Of a stretch of DNA of 64,000 nucleotides, positions 27,265 through 37,396 are shown piece by piece (the stretch's first letter is position 1; the number at the start of each line of letters is the position of its first letter). Below the pieces are notes generated by a model. It saw nothing but the letters and a program-made list of their open reading frames with translations. It was not told the DNA's origin and did not search any database. Origin of the DNA: Photorhabdus namnaonensis (GTDB taxonomy: Bacteria > Pseudomonadota > Gammaproteobacteria > Enterobacterales > Enterobacteriaceae); NCBI RefSeq assembly GCF_001684335.1, contig NZ_LOIC01000072.1:126737-190736 (forward strand). Reading direction: 5' to 3'. The position numbers and the translations under genes are program-made.

Positions 27265-27723
27265 ATGGAATTGACAACTCGCACAATGGCAATCGCTAAA
27301 AATATAGCGCTTATTGCACATGACCACTGTAAAATTTCACTATTAGCCTGGTCCAAAAAACATAAGAATTTACTCAAGAAACACCATTTATACGCTACCG
27401 GCACAACCGGTAATCTGATTCAGAACGAAACCGGATTACCTGTTACCAATATGCTTAGTGGCCCAATGGGTGGCGATCAACAAATTGGTTCTCTAATCTC
27501 AGAAGGGAAAATTGATGTGTTGATATTTTTCTGGGACCCACTTAATTCCGTACCTCATGATCCTGATGTAAAAGCACTGCTGCGCCTTGCTACAGTATGG
27601 AATATCCCCGTTGCAACCAATCTGGCTTCTGCGGATTTTATTGTTGGTTCTCCTCTGTTTTCTGAATCAGTAAGTATTCAAGTGACTGATTATCAACACT
27701 ATTTGAATGAACGTCTGAAATAA
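27265..27723 (+). CDS. mgsA: MgsA, methylglyoxal synthase
   Basis: 152 residues, almost colinear with E. coli MgsA ([20 protein letters not shown]). ATGTTGNLI and [11 protein letters not shown] bind the phosphate of dihydroxyacetone phosphate; [20 protein letters not shown] carries the catalytic Asp region. It diverts DHAP to methylglyoxal in the bypass of lower glycolysis. Start at ATG 27265 by homology; the frame is open 60 nt further upstream. Confidence 0.96.
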   Translation: MELTTRTMAIAKNIALIAHDHCKISLLAWSKKHKNLLKKHHLYATGTTGNLIQNETGLPVTNMLSGPMGGDQQIGSLISEGKIDVLIFFWDPLNSVPHDPDVKALLRLATVWNIPVATNLASADFIVGSPLFSESVSIQVTDYQHYLNERLK

Positions 27724-27846
27724 GTCTTTACAACATATACCTACAACTACGCGCTTTCTCCAAGTCAGATACTAGAAAAAAACAAGAGTGGGACTCCCAG
27801 AAAAGATATCCCATGATAACCCTGAATATTTCAGCCCGGCAAAACC

Positions 27847-29901
27847 TCAAGGTTTACGTTGAACGGGCACATTTAGCCGCTCTAACTGACGCACAAACAC
27901 CGATGGATTCTTCTTGTCATGCATCAACCACACCTGCTTCTTCGCCCGTGTTAATGCAACATACAAAAGGCGACGCTCCCCCGCATCCGGAAAATCTTCC
28001 GGCAGAGGCAATAAAACCTGCTCCATCACAGATTCCCTTGCTGGTGTAGGAAAACCATCTTGCCCCTGATGCAAGCCAAGAATAATTACATAATCCGCTT
28101 GTCGCCCTTTGGAAGCATGGACAGTCATAAACTCTATTTTCAATTTAGGCCAGCGAGTTGCGGCTTTTTTCAGTAATTCAGGTTTCAAATAGTGATAACG
28201 TGCTAGTAATAAAATCGTTTCCTGCTCAGTGACATAACCACTCATTTTATTCAATAAAGATTCAAGTTGATCTTCTGGCAGGATAACAATTGATTTTTTA
28301 TTACCCTTAATCAAACTATTTAATGGCTTCCTTAATTGATTTGGGTTTTGTTGCACAAACTCATTAGCAACTTCACCAATCCGATCATTAAACCGATAAG
28401 AGATATCCAATACACATTCAGCATCTTTACCAAAATAATCAGCAAATGTGGTAGTCAACATCGGTTCCACACCACTGAAACGATATATTGCTTGCCAATC
28501 ATCCCCTACGGCAAACAGGCAGCTTTGACTGTTTTGCGCTCGCAATGCAGTGAGCAATTTGGCCCCTAATGGTGAAATATCCTGAAACTCATCCACCAGA
28601 ATATGCTTCCACGGGCTGATAAACCGTCCTTTATCCAGAATATTCACCGCCTGATGGATTAACCCTGAGTAATCAACAGCACCTTCTGTTTTTAATTCAG
28701 ATTTCCACGCCTTTAATAAAGGCCCCACCAAACGAATACATTTTTGGAACCGATCCAGATACTCTTCCTGAGCTTGCTCTATCATCGCCTTCTGGCTACC
28801 ACCATGTATACGCATCAAACCCAACCAACGCTCAAGCCGGTCTGACAAACGGTTAGCAAGTTGTTTATCATGCCAAAATTCACCTTCCGGCACTTCCCAT
28901 TTCAACTCTTCCGTCAGACATTCCCGCCAACCTTTAGCCTGTGCTTTCTTCTCACTACATTGTTGTTGCCAGTGTTTAATCAAAAAATCTCTTCTTTTTT
29001 GCTCATCAGTTTCTAGCTCACTGATTTTTGGCACTTTATTACTTCCTTGCTGAATGATATGCAACGCCAGAGCATGAAACGTTTTTACTTTAATATCATT
29101 CACACCAAGACGGATATGAATCCGTTCATTCATCTCACTTACAGCCTGATTATCAAACGCTAACAGTAATATCTGTTCGGGAATCACCTGCTGGCGAAGT
29201 AATAACCAACCCGCTCTCGCAACTAACACAGATGTTTTTCCACTTCCCGCGCCAGCAAGAACCAGAACTGAATTTTCACCGTTAACAACAGCCAAACTCT
29301 GAGAAAGATTTAACGGAGATGTTTCTACCCGCTGAAAAAAGTCACGATGTTGCTCCAACATACGTTCAGTCCATTGCAGATTCATCTTTTCAACAAGCTT
29401 TTCGCCATTCTCAAGCCAGCTCAAACACGTTTGATACCCATCCCGACAATTATCAAATTGTTCCAGACGTTGTAACGGCAATGGTAAAGCCTGAAACTCT
29501 GCCTGAATCTGCTGTTGCAACTGGAATAAATCCGTTTTTTTAAACCAGCGATTCTGTTGGTCAATTCTGTTAATTTCACTAACCTGAGTCGCCAGCACAT
29601 TAGCGCTAATACCACTCATCTCCTGGCTCCATTTCTGCCATTCACCAAGCAGATAATGGTAAAAACGCTGAGTTTGCCGCCATTCAGTGCCGTGAAGGCG
29701 AACCGCTTGTCTATCGGGCAGTTCAAACTCTAATTCACCCCAGACGATACCTCGTTTACACTGAATATTAATTAGCTGGTTAAATGGGATAAGGTATTGA
29801 TGCTTTTCACCACTGACTTCAATACCCGCATTCAGCAAACGCACCCGATTATAAGGATGCTGAGCAAGACGTTGGCCAATTTGTGTTGCTTTAAGTTCCA
29901 T
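27847..29901 (-). CDS. helD: HelD, DNA helicase IV
   Basis: 684 residues, UvrD/Rep superfamily 1 helicase with an extra N-terminal domain. Walker A AGAGSGKTSVLVARA (~res 215), LVDEFQDISPLGAKLL Walker B, GDDWQAIYRFSGVEP motif III, VHASKGRQADYVIILG and YVALTRAKKQVW motifs V/VI are all present. It is a 3'-5' DNA helicase in recombination and repair. Length equals E. coli HelD and the gene appears intact; in E. coli it also neighbours mgsA. Confidence 0.96.
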   Translation of the reverse strand: MELKATQIGQRLAQHPYNRVRLLNAGIEVSGEKHQYLIPFNQLINIQCKRGIVWGELEFELPDRQAVRLHGTEWRQTQRFYHYLLGEWQKWSQEMSGISANVLATQVSEINRIDQQNRWFKKTDLFQLQQQIQAEFQALPLPLQRLEQFDNCRDGYQTCLSWLENGEKLVEKMNLQWTERMLEQHRDFFQRVETSPLNLSQSLAVVNGENSVLVLAGAGSGKTSVLVARAGWLLLRQQVIPEQILLLAFDNQAVSEMNERIHIRLGVNDIKVKTFHALALHIIQQGSNKVPKISELETDEQKRRDFLIKHWQQQCSEKKAQAKGWRECLTEELKWEVPEGEFWHDKQLANRLSDRLERWLGLMRIHGGSQKAMIEQAQEEYLDRFQKCIRLVGPLLKAWKSELKTEGAVDYSGLIHQAVNILDKGRFISPWKHILVDEFQDISPLGAKLLTALRAQNSQSCLFAVGDDWQAIYRFSGVEPMLTTTFADYFGKDAECVLDISYRFNDRIGEVANEFVQQNPNQLRKPLNSLIKGNKKSIVILPEDQLESLLNKMSGYVTEQETILLLARYHYLKPELLKKAATRWPKLKIEFMTVHASKGRQADYVIILGLHQGQDGFPTPARESVMEQVLLPLPEDFPDAGERRLLYVALTRAKKQVWLMHDKKNPSVFVRQLERLNVPVQRKP

Positions 29902-30018
29902 TATTGAGCGCCATACCTAAAAAATAGTTGAATTATGTCTGATAAGCGTTTTTTATCACTAATAAACCTTTTATCATAATGTTACTTATGACCGTTATTA
30001 TTACCTCAGAGGTATTTT

Positions 30019-30827
30019 GTGCTAACTGTTTTCTCCGGTCCGCGCCGTTTTCTTGATAACAGTCATTTTCTCTATTACAACCGTATCGTGACTGTTCCTC
30101 GCCGTAAAAAACGGCGAAGCTTCCCACTTCTCAGGCAGCAACCGCCTTTACGATGGATTGACGCTGGCCTCCGTGGGCAAATTGTTATTTCTGGCGTATT
30201 GTTCTTCACCTTCCGCAATACCCAGTATGCACATGCAACTCTGTTTATCACATTACTGGTATTATTATGCTTCAATTTGTTAGCGGTAAATTTCATCTGG
30301 CAAGACTGGAAATTCCGCCAGTTCTCACAAGTGATAAATCGGACGATAAACACCAATTGTCGCTACCTTGATGCTATTTTGGTTCAATATTATCAGGGTA
30401 AAGATAATGGATTGAACTATCGAATTACCCGCCGTGATGCCCATAATAGTGACGCAGAACTGGCATCCGTTATTTCAAACATGTCTGCCGAGCCGAAAAG
30501 TGACCAGACTGTTCAAGAAAGGGCAATCCTGTTATTGTGCCCATACTAAGTTACATCTCTGCGCTGGGAGCACACCGAGATAAATTGGATAATAAAGTCA
30601 TTCTGGACATTTTTGATGATGCTGTTTGTTATATCGATATAGCATTAAAATCTGCATTAATAGATGATGATGGAATTAATCAATTGCCTATCAACATAGT
30701 GAAAAGAATTGAGCAAGCTCCGGCAGAAAGAAATAGTAAAGAGCAACTGGTATTGCAACAAACCGGTTTATTAATAGAATTGTCACCTGAAATTGTTAAT
30801 ATCATTAAACAAATTAATCAATTATAA
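30019..30827 (+). pseudogene. yccS: yccS remnant (FUSC-family membrane protein), broken
   Basis: Two frames joined by a frameshift near 30537-30549 together give the C-terminal part of YccS: YYNRIVTVPRRKKRRSFPLL, NTNCRYLDAILVQYYQGKD, RRDAHNSDAELASVISNMS, then SYISALGAHRDKLDN in the second frame. The N-terminal ~450 residues are missing, and the membrane region seems to carry an internal deletion before IWQDWKFRQF. E. coli has yccF-yccS between helD and tfoX, so this is the expected place; yccF is not found. Confidence 0.85.
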
Positions 30828-30886
30828 CTAGATTGATATACTGGGGCAGTTGACTGCCCCTTTCATTAGCTATTCTCGATAAAGAT

Positions 30887-31489
30887 CTAACAAGCCAGTT
30901 CCTTGTGCCAGCGTAATAAATCATTACGGATCTGTACCGGTAAAACGGCTGAATGACACCCTTCAATTGCACCAGCCAAAGCAAGCAATAAATTAATATT
31001 AGATTTTCTTTTATATTGATGCAGTTTTAAATAACTGGCTTTCGCACCTAGCAACCGTAAATCTTCAACTTTACATATTCCAACTTTCCATAACTGGCGT
31101 TCTAAAGACATTCCAAGATTAGGCAAATCCTTCAAGCGCTCCGGCATTTTCTTTTTACCCGCCATTTCAATAAATGAGTAGTGATAAGCCAAATACGCAT
31201 ATTGAGATAACAACTCTTGATCTTGCCAAAGTGATTCAACCACTTGGTAATAACGCAAAGTTACAGGCACTCCCTTTTTCGAGTAAATATAGTTTTTCAT
31301 TCCTCTGGCTTTAAATAATACTTCAGCATGTCCATTTCCTCGTAAATATAATTCTCCATCAGCAATAATAGCGAACATAATCCCATCAGATAACAGGCTG
31401 TAACCGCCAAACTGTGGCTTCCTTGTCAATGTTCCAAACGACGAAAAACCATTTTTGAGTTGAGTAAAACGCACCTCAGACAAAAACAT
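30887..31489 (-). CDS. sxy: TfoX/Sxy, competence and CRP-S co-regulator
   Basis: 200 residues. The N-terminal TfoX domain (FGGYSLLSDGIMFAIIADGE, LYLRG) is joined to a C-terminal TfoX_C helical domain (RLKDLPNLGMSLERQLWKVG, LRLLGAKASY). With CRP it activates CRP-S promoters of DNA-uptake genes in gamma-proteobacteria. Start at ATG 31489 with GGAGTG 8 nt upstream. Placed next to sulA and ompA as in E. coli, transcribed away from them. Confidence 0.92.
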   Translation of the reverse strand: MFLSEVRFTQLKNGFSSFGTLTRKPQFGGYSLLSDGIMFAIIADGELYLRGNGHAEVLFKARGMKNYIYSKKGVPVTLRYYQVVESLWQDQELLSQYAYLAYHYSFIEMAGKKKMPERLKDLPNLGMSLERQLWKVGICKVEDLRLLGAKASYLKLHQYKRKSNINLLLALAGAIEGCHSAVLPVQIRNDLLRWHKELAC

Positions 31490-31699
31490 ACAGATCACTC
31501 CATGAGTTTTGTACAAATAAATCTCTTATCCATAGATTTGTCCCAGTTATTAGTAAAATAAATAACAGGAACAGGTAATTAAAAACATACGCAATTCAAT
31601 TTTCTCTGCCAATGGTTAAATGAGTTTACAGCCATTTACAGTCAATATTTGCGAAGCTCTTTGAAAAAATAGACTTGATCTTAGCCTGATATGAAGATA

Positions 31700-31715
31700 C
31701 TGTATATTAATACAG
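31700..31715. promoter_or_regulatory. LexA (SOS) box of sulA
   Basis: CTGTATATTAATACAG is a perfect match to CTGT-N8-ACAG, ending 21 bp before the sulA start. LexA repression of sulA is established in enterobacteria. Confidence 0.93.
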
Positions 31716-31736
31716 TTAATCGTGGCGAGGTTCATT

Positions 31737-32300
31737 ATGGGCATTCAATCATCCTGGGTTTACCCTTCTAAACATCAGTCAACCAAAAAGCAGCTATCAC
31801 TCTCTTCACCTACACAAGATAATGCAGCCAAAAGAGAGGGGGTCGTGAAAGAGGGTAAAGAAGGTATAGTGAGTGAATTGATTTATAGTGATAACCAATA
31901 TAGCGATAACCAAGCTATCATTAATCGTATATTGCTACCTTTGTTACGCCAATCAGGAAATGAGGCTCGCTGGTTGCTATGGGTTAGTCCACATAAGAAA
32001 CTAAGCCGCCAGTGGTTAATTAACTCTGGATTACCTTTAGATAAGATTGTCCAATTAAATCGCATCAGCTCCATTACAACGGTAGAAGCAATGGAAAGAG
32101 CATTGGCGAGTGGTAATTACAGCGTGGTACTTGGCTGGTTACCAAAGTTATCAGGGAAAGATACCGTAAAATTACAGGCTGCGGCACAAAAAGGTAATGC
32201 ACTAGGCTTTATTATGCGCCCACAAGATGTAAATAAAGAAACCAACTGTGCTGAATCGCGAGCAGGTTTACTAAAAATCCACTCCATTTACTATCATTGA
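31737..32300 (+). CDS. sulA: SulA, SOS cell-division inhibitor
   Basis: 187 residues. WLLWVSPHKKLSRQWLINSG and GNYSVVLGWLPKLS match the conserved FtsZ-interacting core of SulA; the C-terminus LKIHSIYYH matches the Lon-recognised tail of E. coli SulA. It blocks FtsZ polymerisation after DNA damage. Start at ATG 31737, with GGCGAGG 6 nt upstream; a GTG at 31722 is also in frame. The N-terminal ~50 residues are poorly conserved and slightly longer than in E. coli. Confidence 0.93.
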   Translation: MGIQSSWVYPSKHQSTKKQLSLSSPTQDNAAKREGVVKEGKEGIVSELIYSDNQYSDNQAIINRILLPLLRQSGNEARWLLWVSPHKKLSRQWLINSGLPLDKIVQLNRISSITTVEAMERALASGNYSVVLGWLPKLSGKDTVKLQAAAQKGNALGFIMRPQDVNKETNCAESRAGLLKIHSIYYH

Positions 32301-32656
32301 CCAAAACTAGGAATTATCGCAATATTTATAACACAAAATAACCAATCCAGACCGAAAATCACTAATCACAATTAAAATCAATTAATTAAGGTAAGATTAG
32401 TTGTAAAGAATAGTAAATTTCTTAGAAAAATTATACATTACCTTTTAAATTTTTTACTCTATTAATCAAAGGGTACTTGTAACTTTTTAACTTCGTTGTA
32501 GACTTTACACCATTAAAGGTTACTGCACTTAGTACCCTTGTATTGTTTAGTCTATCGGTTTTATGAAAAAGTGCAGTATTCCTCTAACTGAGTTTTTAAT
32601 CAATATAGCTCGACAGCCTATCTTAGTAGATATTAAACGATGCTAAATTAGTACAA

Positions 32657-33042
32657 GCCATTCTTATGGGTGAATAGTGAACACGAAAACACGCAAAATT
32701 CAAAGTGTACGCACAATAATGGTACCGGAGAATTTGAGCACAATTCAGTGCTCACTTTTATTACAAAGAATGGAAAATGAAAGCCTAATGGGACAGGCAG
32801 TAAGAGCCTATCCTATATAGGCGTAATTGTTGCAGGCCATTCTTATCAATGAACAGTGAACACGGACAGCGCGGAAAAACCGGAGCGTACACATAGTACG
32901 TGAGGATGACTCGCTTCGCTCGCCCTACGGGCCGCACTAAAGTGCGTTCAAAAGCTAACGCTTTTGTTTGAGCACTGCCCTAGTTCGCTCTTTATGGCAA
33001 AGAAGGGCAAATAAAATAACCCTATTGGGATAGGCAGTAAGT
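32657..33042. repeat. Two diverged copies of an intergenic repeat before ompA
   Basis: Copy 1 (32657-32804) and copy 2 (32836-33042) both begin GCCATTCTTAT followed by TGAA-AGTGAACACG, share CG-AA-GTGTACGCACA-like and TTTGAGCAC blocks plus TTA-GGCAAAGAA-like sequence, and end GGGA-AGGCAGTAAG. Copy 2 has an extra block of nested small palindromes (CGCACTAAAGTGCG, AAAAGCTAACGCTTTT). No open frame of note. The remaining intergenic DNA from 32301 holds nothing recognised apart from the ompA promoter, which must lie here. Confidence 0.65.
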
Positions 33043-33098
33043 AAAAAGGCTCCCAAAGCCAATTGCCTATTGGGTGATGATAATAACGAGGCGTTAAA

Positions 33099-34199
33099 AT
33101 GAAAAAGACAGCTATCGCGATAGCAGTGGCAGTGGCCGCTTTCACAACTGCAACGCAAGCAGCTCCAAAAGACAACACTTGGTATACCGGTGGTAAGTTG
33201 GGTTGGTCCCAATACCATGACGTAAACTTCTACGGCAACGGTTATACCAGTGCAATCGGTAATGGCCCTACTCACAAAAACCAATTGGGTGCAGGTGCTT
33301 TCTTAGGTTATCAAGCCAATCCATACCTGGGTTTTGAAATAGGTTATGACTGGTTAGGTCGCATGTCTTACAAAGGCAGCGTCAATAATGGCGCTTTCAA
33401 AGCCCACGGTTTCCAATTGGCAACCAAACTGAGCTATCCAATTATGGATGACTTGGATATCTATACTCGCTTAGGCGGTATGGTTTGGCGGGCAGATTCC
33501 AAAGCAAATTACGGCGCAACCAATACTCATCTGAAAAATCATGACACCGGCGTTTCTCCACTGGCGGCCATCGGTGTTGAGTATGCGATAACTAAGGACT
33601 GGGCTACTCGTCTGGACTACCAGTGGGTTAACAATATCGGTGACGCAAGTTCAGTAGGCGCACGTCCTGATAACGGTCTGTTGAGCGTAGGTGTTTCTTA
33701 CCGTTTCGGCCAAGATGAAGCAGCAGCCCCAGTCGTTGCTCCGGCTCCGGTTGTTGTTCCAACACCAGCTCCAGCACCCATTGTTGAAAATAAACGTTTT
33801 ACCCTGCGTTCTGACGTACTGTTCGAATTTGCAAGTTCCGAGCTGAAAACCGAAGGTAAACATTCTTTGGATCAACTCTATACTGAGCTAGCAAACATCG
33901 ACCCAAATCAGGGCAAGGTACTGGTCTTAGGCTACACTGACCGTATCGGTAAAGACGTTTACAATCAGAAACTGTCTCAAAAACGCGCTCAAAGCGTAGT
34001 TGACTATCTGGTATCGAAAGGTATCCCTGCCAGCAGCATCAGCGCAGAAGGCCACGGTAAAGCAAATCCAGTCACTGGTTCTACCTGTGATAAGATTCGC
34101 AAACCTAACCTAATCAACTGCCTGGCGCCAGATCGTCGCGTAGAGATCGAAATTCAGGGCATTAAAGAAGTTGTTACTCAAGCAAAATCCGCTCAATAA
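33099..34199 (+). CDS. ompA: OmpA, major outer-membrane porin
   Basis: 366 residues. Signal peptide of 21 residues ([21 protein letters not shown]) precedes the mature start [15 protein letters not shown]. There is an eight-stranded beta-barrel to ~res 215, a Pro/Ala/Val hinge ([15 protein letters not shown]), then the OmpA-like peptidoglycan-binding domain with [24 protein letters not shown] and [12 protein letters not shown]. Surface loops differ from E. coli, as usual. AACGAGG precedes the ATG. A strong terminator follows. Confidence 0.98.
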   Translation: MKKTAIAIAVAVAAFTTATQAAPKDNTWYTGGKLGWSQYHDVNFYGNGYTSAIGNGPTHKNQLGAGAFLGYQANPYLGFEIGYDWLGRMSYKGSVNNGAFKAHGFQLATKLSYPIMDDLDIYTRLGGMVWRADSKANYGATNTHLKNHDTGVSPLAAIGVEYAITKDWATRLDYQWVNNIGDASSVGARPDNGLLSVGVSYRFGQDEAAAPVVAPAPVVVPTPAPAPIVENKRFTLRSDVLFEFASSELKTEGKHSLDQLYTELANIDPNQGKVLVLGYTDRIGKDVYNQKLSQKRAQSVVDYLVSKGIPASSISAEGHGKANPVTGSTCDKIRKPNLINCLAPDRRVEIEIQGIKEVVTQAKSAQ

Positions 34200-34237
34200 T
34201 AGCCTTTCTTGGTTATAATTAATCATCAAAAGCTCAG

Positions 34238-34265
34238 AAAGCCCCATGCAAATGGGGTTTTCTTT
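34238..34265 (+). terminator. ompA terminator
   Basis: GCCCCAT-GCAA-ATGGGG stem followed by TTTTCTTT; 40 bp after the ompA stop. Confidence 0.88.
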
Positions 34266-34338
34266 ACACTTACAGTGAAATTATTATACCAAACCTACTT
34301 AAGGAGCTTGTTGCGATATCAATCTATAAAAACTGAAA

Positions 34339-34794
34339 TTACTCTTTCTGGCCCAGAATAGCTTCTAAGTCATGTTTCAAGCTAGACATCTGATTGGCAT
34401 ATTTTTCTTTCCGTTCAGCATCTTCAATTAACTGGATGATAGTTTCTGACAGCGTATTACCCCGTCGCTGAGAAAGTGCAGATAAGCGATGCCACACGGG
34501 AAAATCTAAATCGATAGATTTCTTACGAGTATGCTGATGTTCCGCATTAAAATGCCGCTTACGCCGAGCTCGGATAGTTTGTTTCATTCGGTTGGATAAA
34601 TCAGGATTCATATGTTGCTCAATCCATTTCAGTACCCTTACCGGTTCACTCTCAAGTTCAATGAGTTTGTCAACTGCTGCATGAGCAGCACTGTTTTCAA
34701 TATATTTAGTAATTAGCTCGCCTTCTTGATGTTTTTTCATCAGATAAGCCCACTTCCAGCCACATTCCAAATTTTCCAGTTGTTGATATTTCAT
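34339..34794 (-). CDS. matP: MatP, Ter macrodomain organiser
   Basis: 151 residues. N-terminal four-helix part ([20 protein letters not shown]) and C-terminal ribbon-helix-helix ([20 protein letters not shown] followed by [15 protein letters not shown]) binding matS sites, then a tetramerising coiled coil. It condenses the chromosome terminus and delays its segregation. Divergent from ycbZ, as in E. coli. A near-matS site lies just upstream. Confidence 0.97.
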   Translation of the reverse strand: MKYQQLENLECGWKWAYLMKKHQEGELITKYIENSAAHAAVDKLIELESEPVRVLKWIEQHMNPDLSNRMKQTIRARRKRHFNAEHQHTRKKSIDLDFPVWHRLSALSQRRGNTLSETIIQLIEDAERKEKYANQMSSLKHDLEAILGQKE

Positions 34795-34806
34795 CTTACT
34801 TTCTCA

Positions 34807-34819
34807 GTGACAACGTAAC
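34807..34819. promoter_or_regulatory. Near-consensus matS site upstream of matP
   Basis: GTGACAACGTAAC matches matS GTGACRNYGTCAC at 12 of 13 positions (A for C at position 11). It lies 13 bp upstream of the matP start codon. Binding and autoregulation are inference. Confidence 0.45.
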
Positions 34820-35000
34820 TAAAAATAAGCATAACAACTATTTTAGTAAATTGCTCATAGCCAAACTGATTAATCTCTGCTTTTTGATCAAATTATGTTT
34901 TACATAAAGTGTCTACGATAGCAAACATTCAAGCATGTTGGTTTATATCTTAATCTTGTATAATCGGCACTTTCCTACTTTACAATATATAGCGATCATT

Positions 35001-36731
35001 TTGACCACTAACAAACTAGACTGGCAGGCATTACTGCCGAATTGCGCACCTTATGATGCGCTCTTTCATTCTGCTTCCCAACAGGCGCCTGCCAGTATGG
35101 AAGCCGTTCAATCACGGCTACATAGTGGTTTGCAGCTTTTTTGCCGGATGGATTCCCGCCAGCCTTTTATGCTACTGAAAGCTGAAGAGTGTGATACTTA
35201 TTTGTCAGCGTTAGCTGAGTCTATCCATCCATTACTCACGAAAGACCTTCCCCAAATTGGTGGCAATTATCACATCCAGCAACAGAAAATTAGCTGGCAA
35301 CCATCAACAGAAGGCCATTTCACACCGGAGTTACGCGTGGCCTATCGTGAATGGATAGAAGCAGAGCAATTATTTGGCTGCTTCCACTCTCACAACGGAG
35401 AAATTCACTTACAACCCGGTCTGATCCATCAAGTAAATGGTGGTGTACTTATTCTGCCATTACGCACCCTACTTTCTCAGCCATTAATGTGGGTTCGCCT
35501 GAAACAGATGATTATTCAGCAACGCTTTGAATGGTTGTCTCCGGATAGCAACAAACCGTTACCATTGCCTATCCCCTCTATGCCATTAAAGCTACGTTTG
35601 ATTCTGGTTGGAGATCGCCTAAACCTTGAAGAGTTTCAGGCAATAGAACCTGAATTAGCAAAAAGCGCTCTGTATGGTGAATTTGATCTGGATATGCCAT
35701 TTCATAATGAGCAAGATTTAAGCCTATGGTGCAATTATATCAATGGGCTTATTCAACAATGGCAATTGCCTCCATTGAATCATAATGCCTGGTCTGAACT
35801 TGTCCAACAAGCAACTCGTCATACAGAAGATCAATACCGCCTGCCTTTGGATATTCTTTGGCTACAACGGCAACTCACTACCGCCGCGCTCTATCAGCAA
35901 GAAAATCAAATTACAGCTCAATCCATTAAACAAGCAGAGGAAAATCGCCGCTGGCGTCACAACTATCTGCCAGAACGTGGTTTAGAGGAAATTCATCAAG
36001 GCCAGATTCTTATCCGCACCCAAGGGATGGTCATTGGCCAAATTAATGGATTATCTGTGCTGGAGTACCCCGGCCACCCTGATTCAGTAGGAGAACCATC
36101 CCGCATCACTTGCGTGGCTCATGTAGGAGATGGGGAATTTATTGATGTTGAACGCAAAGTCGAGTTAGGTGGCAATATCCATGCGAAAGGCATGATGATT
36201 ATGCAAGCATTTTTGATTTCCGAGCTAAAATTGGATCAACCGCAGCCTTTCTCCGCATCTATTGCATTTGAACAATCTTATAGTGAAGTTGATGGCGACA
36301 GCGCTTCTCTTGCCGAATTATGTGTGCTGATTAGTGCTCTTTCCCTGCAACCTATTGATCAACAACTGGCGGTTACAGGTGCAGTAGATCAATTTGGTTA
36401 CGTTCAACCCATCGGTGGTATTAACGAAAAAATCGAAAGTTTCTTTGAAGTATGCCATCGCAGAGGGCTAACTGGTCAACAGGGGGTTATCCTACCAGCG
36501 GCGAACATCCGTCATTTATGTCTTAACCAAGCTGTTGTAGATGCGGTAAAAGCGCAAAAATTCCATTTATGGTCAGTAAAACATGTTTCTGAAGCGCTGC
36601 CTTTATTAACAGGTATCCCTTATTATGATCAACAAGAAACACACTTGTTAGCTATAATACAAGAACGTATAACACAGGCGAATAATCAGGAACGGCCTAA
36701 ATTCCCGTGGCCTTTTCGCTGGTTAGGTTAA
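35001..36731 (+). CDS. ycbZ: Lon-family protease homologue YcbZ (LonH)
   Basis: 576 residues from TTG 35001, which aligns with the E. coli start (TTNKLDWQALLP); ATG 34935 is a longer alternative. The C-terminal Lon S16 protease domain carries the catalytic Ser in VDGDSASLAELC and the Lys in GGINEKIESFFE; VERKVELGGNIHAKGMMIM is also typical. The N-terminal part is a degenerate AAA-like region. A cytosolic or membrane-associated ATP-dependent protease is likely; its substrates are not settled. Confidence 0.93.
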   Translation: MTTNKLDWQALLPNCAPYDALFHSASQQAPASMEAVQSRLHSGLQLFCRMDSRQPFMLLKAEECDTYLSALAESIHPLLTKDLPQIGGNYHIQQQKISWQPSTEGHFTPELRVAYREWIEAEQLFGCFHSHNGEIHLQPGLIHQVNGGVLILPLRTLLSQPLMWVRLKQMIIQQRFEWLSPDSNKPLPLPIPSMPLKLRLILVGDRLNLEEFQAIEPELAKSALYGEFDLDMPFHNEQDLSLWCNYINGLIQQWQLPPLNHNAWSELVQQATRHTEDQYRLPLDILWLQRQLTTAALYQQENQITAQSIKQAEENRRWRHNYLPERGLEEIHQGQILIRTQGMVIGQINGLSVLEYPGHPDSVGEPSRITCVAHVGDGEFIDVERKVELGGNIHAKGMMIMQAFLISELKLDQPQPFSASIAFEQSYSEVDGDSASLAELCVLISALSLQPIDQQLAVTGAVDQFGYVQPIGGINEKIESFFEVCHRRGLTGQQGVILPAANIRHLCLNQAVVDAVKAQKFHLWSVKHVSEALPLLTGIPYYDQQETHLLAIIQERITQANNQERPKFPWPFRWLG

Positions 36732-36741
36732 TTCAGAATGT

Positions 36742-36780
36742 CTGATCGGAGTTGTTCAGCGTACAAGTGTACTCTATTAT
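36742..36780 (+). promoter_or_regulatory. fabA promoter with FadR and FabR sites
   Basis: TTGTTC (36752-36757) and TATTAT (36775-36780) are spaced by 17 bp. FadR-like CTGATCGGAGTTGTT (36742-36756) overlaps the -35; FabR-like palindrome AGCGTACAAGTGTACTCT (36758-36775) fills the spacer. Activation by FadR and repression by FabR are established for E. coli fabA and the arrangement is the same here. Confidence 0.82.
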
Positions 36781-36815
36781 TTACCTTACATTAAATATAA
36801 GGCTATCTGATAATT

Positions 36816-37334
36816 ATGGTTGATAAACGTAAATCCTACACAAAAGAAGATCTCATCGCATCTGGGCGGAGTGAGTTATTTGGAGAAAATGGGCCTCCAT
36901 TGCCATCTGGTAATATGCTAATGATGGATCGCATCATTGAAATGACAGAAAACGGTGGTACCTACGATAAAGGTTACATAGAAGCCGAGCTGGATATTAC
37001 CCCTGATTTATGGTTTTTCGACTGCCATTTTATTAATGACCCGGTAATGCCCGGCTGCCTTGGCCTCGATGCCATGTGGCAATTGGTTGGATTCTTCCTT
37101 GGCTGGTTAGGTGGCGAAGGAAAAGGCCGCGCCCTTGGCGTTGGCGAAGTTAAGTTCACCGGCCAAGTATTACCAACAGCGAAAAAAGTCACTTACCGTA
37201 TCAATTTTAAACGCGTTATTAACCGTAAATTGATTATGGGACTGGCTGACGGTGAAGTGTTAGTAGATGGTAAAATCATCTATACGGCAACGGATTTGAA
37301 AGTGGGCTTGTTTAAAGATACCAGCGCTTTCTAA
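36816..37334 (+). CDS. fabA: FabA, 3-hydroxydecanoyl-ACP dehydratase/isomerase
   Basis: 172 residues, same length as E. coli Fab[21 protein letters not shown] contains the catalytic His, and the Asp lies in the following LDAMWQ. It introduces the cis double bond at C10 for unsaturated fatty acid synthesis in the cytosol. Single gene with its own promoter and terminator. Confidence 0.98.
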   Translation: MVDKRKSYTKEDLIASGRSELFGENGPPLPSGNMLMMDRIIEMTENGGTYDKGYIEAELDITPDLWFFDCHFINDPVMPGCLGLDAMWQLVGFFLGWLGGEGKGRALGVGEVKFTGQVLPTAKKVTYRINFKRVINRKLIMGLADGEVLVDGKIIYTATDLKVGLFKDTSAF

Positions 37335-37357
37335 TCAATAATCAGTAACATATCGAA

Positions 37358-37396
37358 AAGAAAGGTGACTGGCTAATTGCTTTTCACCTTTTTCGC
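37358..37396 (+). terminator. fabA terminator
   Basis: AAAGGTGA (37361-37368) pairs with TCACCTTT (37384-37391), followed by TTTCGC; long loop. Just after the fabA stop. Confidence 0.75.

Noticed and set aside
32948-33284. Two leftward frames across the ompA start
   Set aside because: Antisense to the OmpA signal peptide and barrel and to the intergenic repeat; shadows only.
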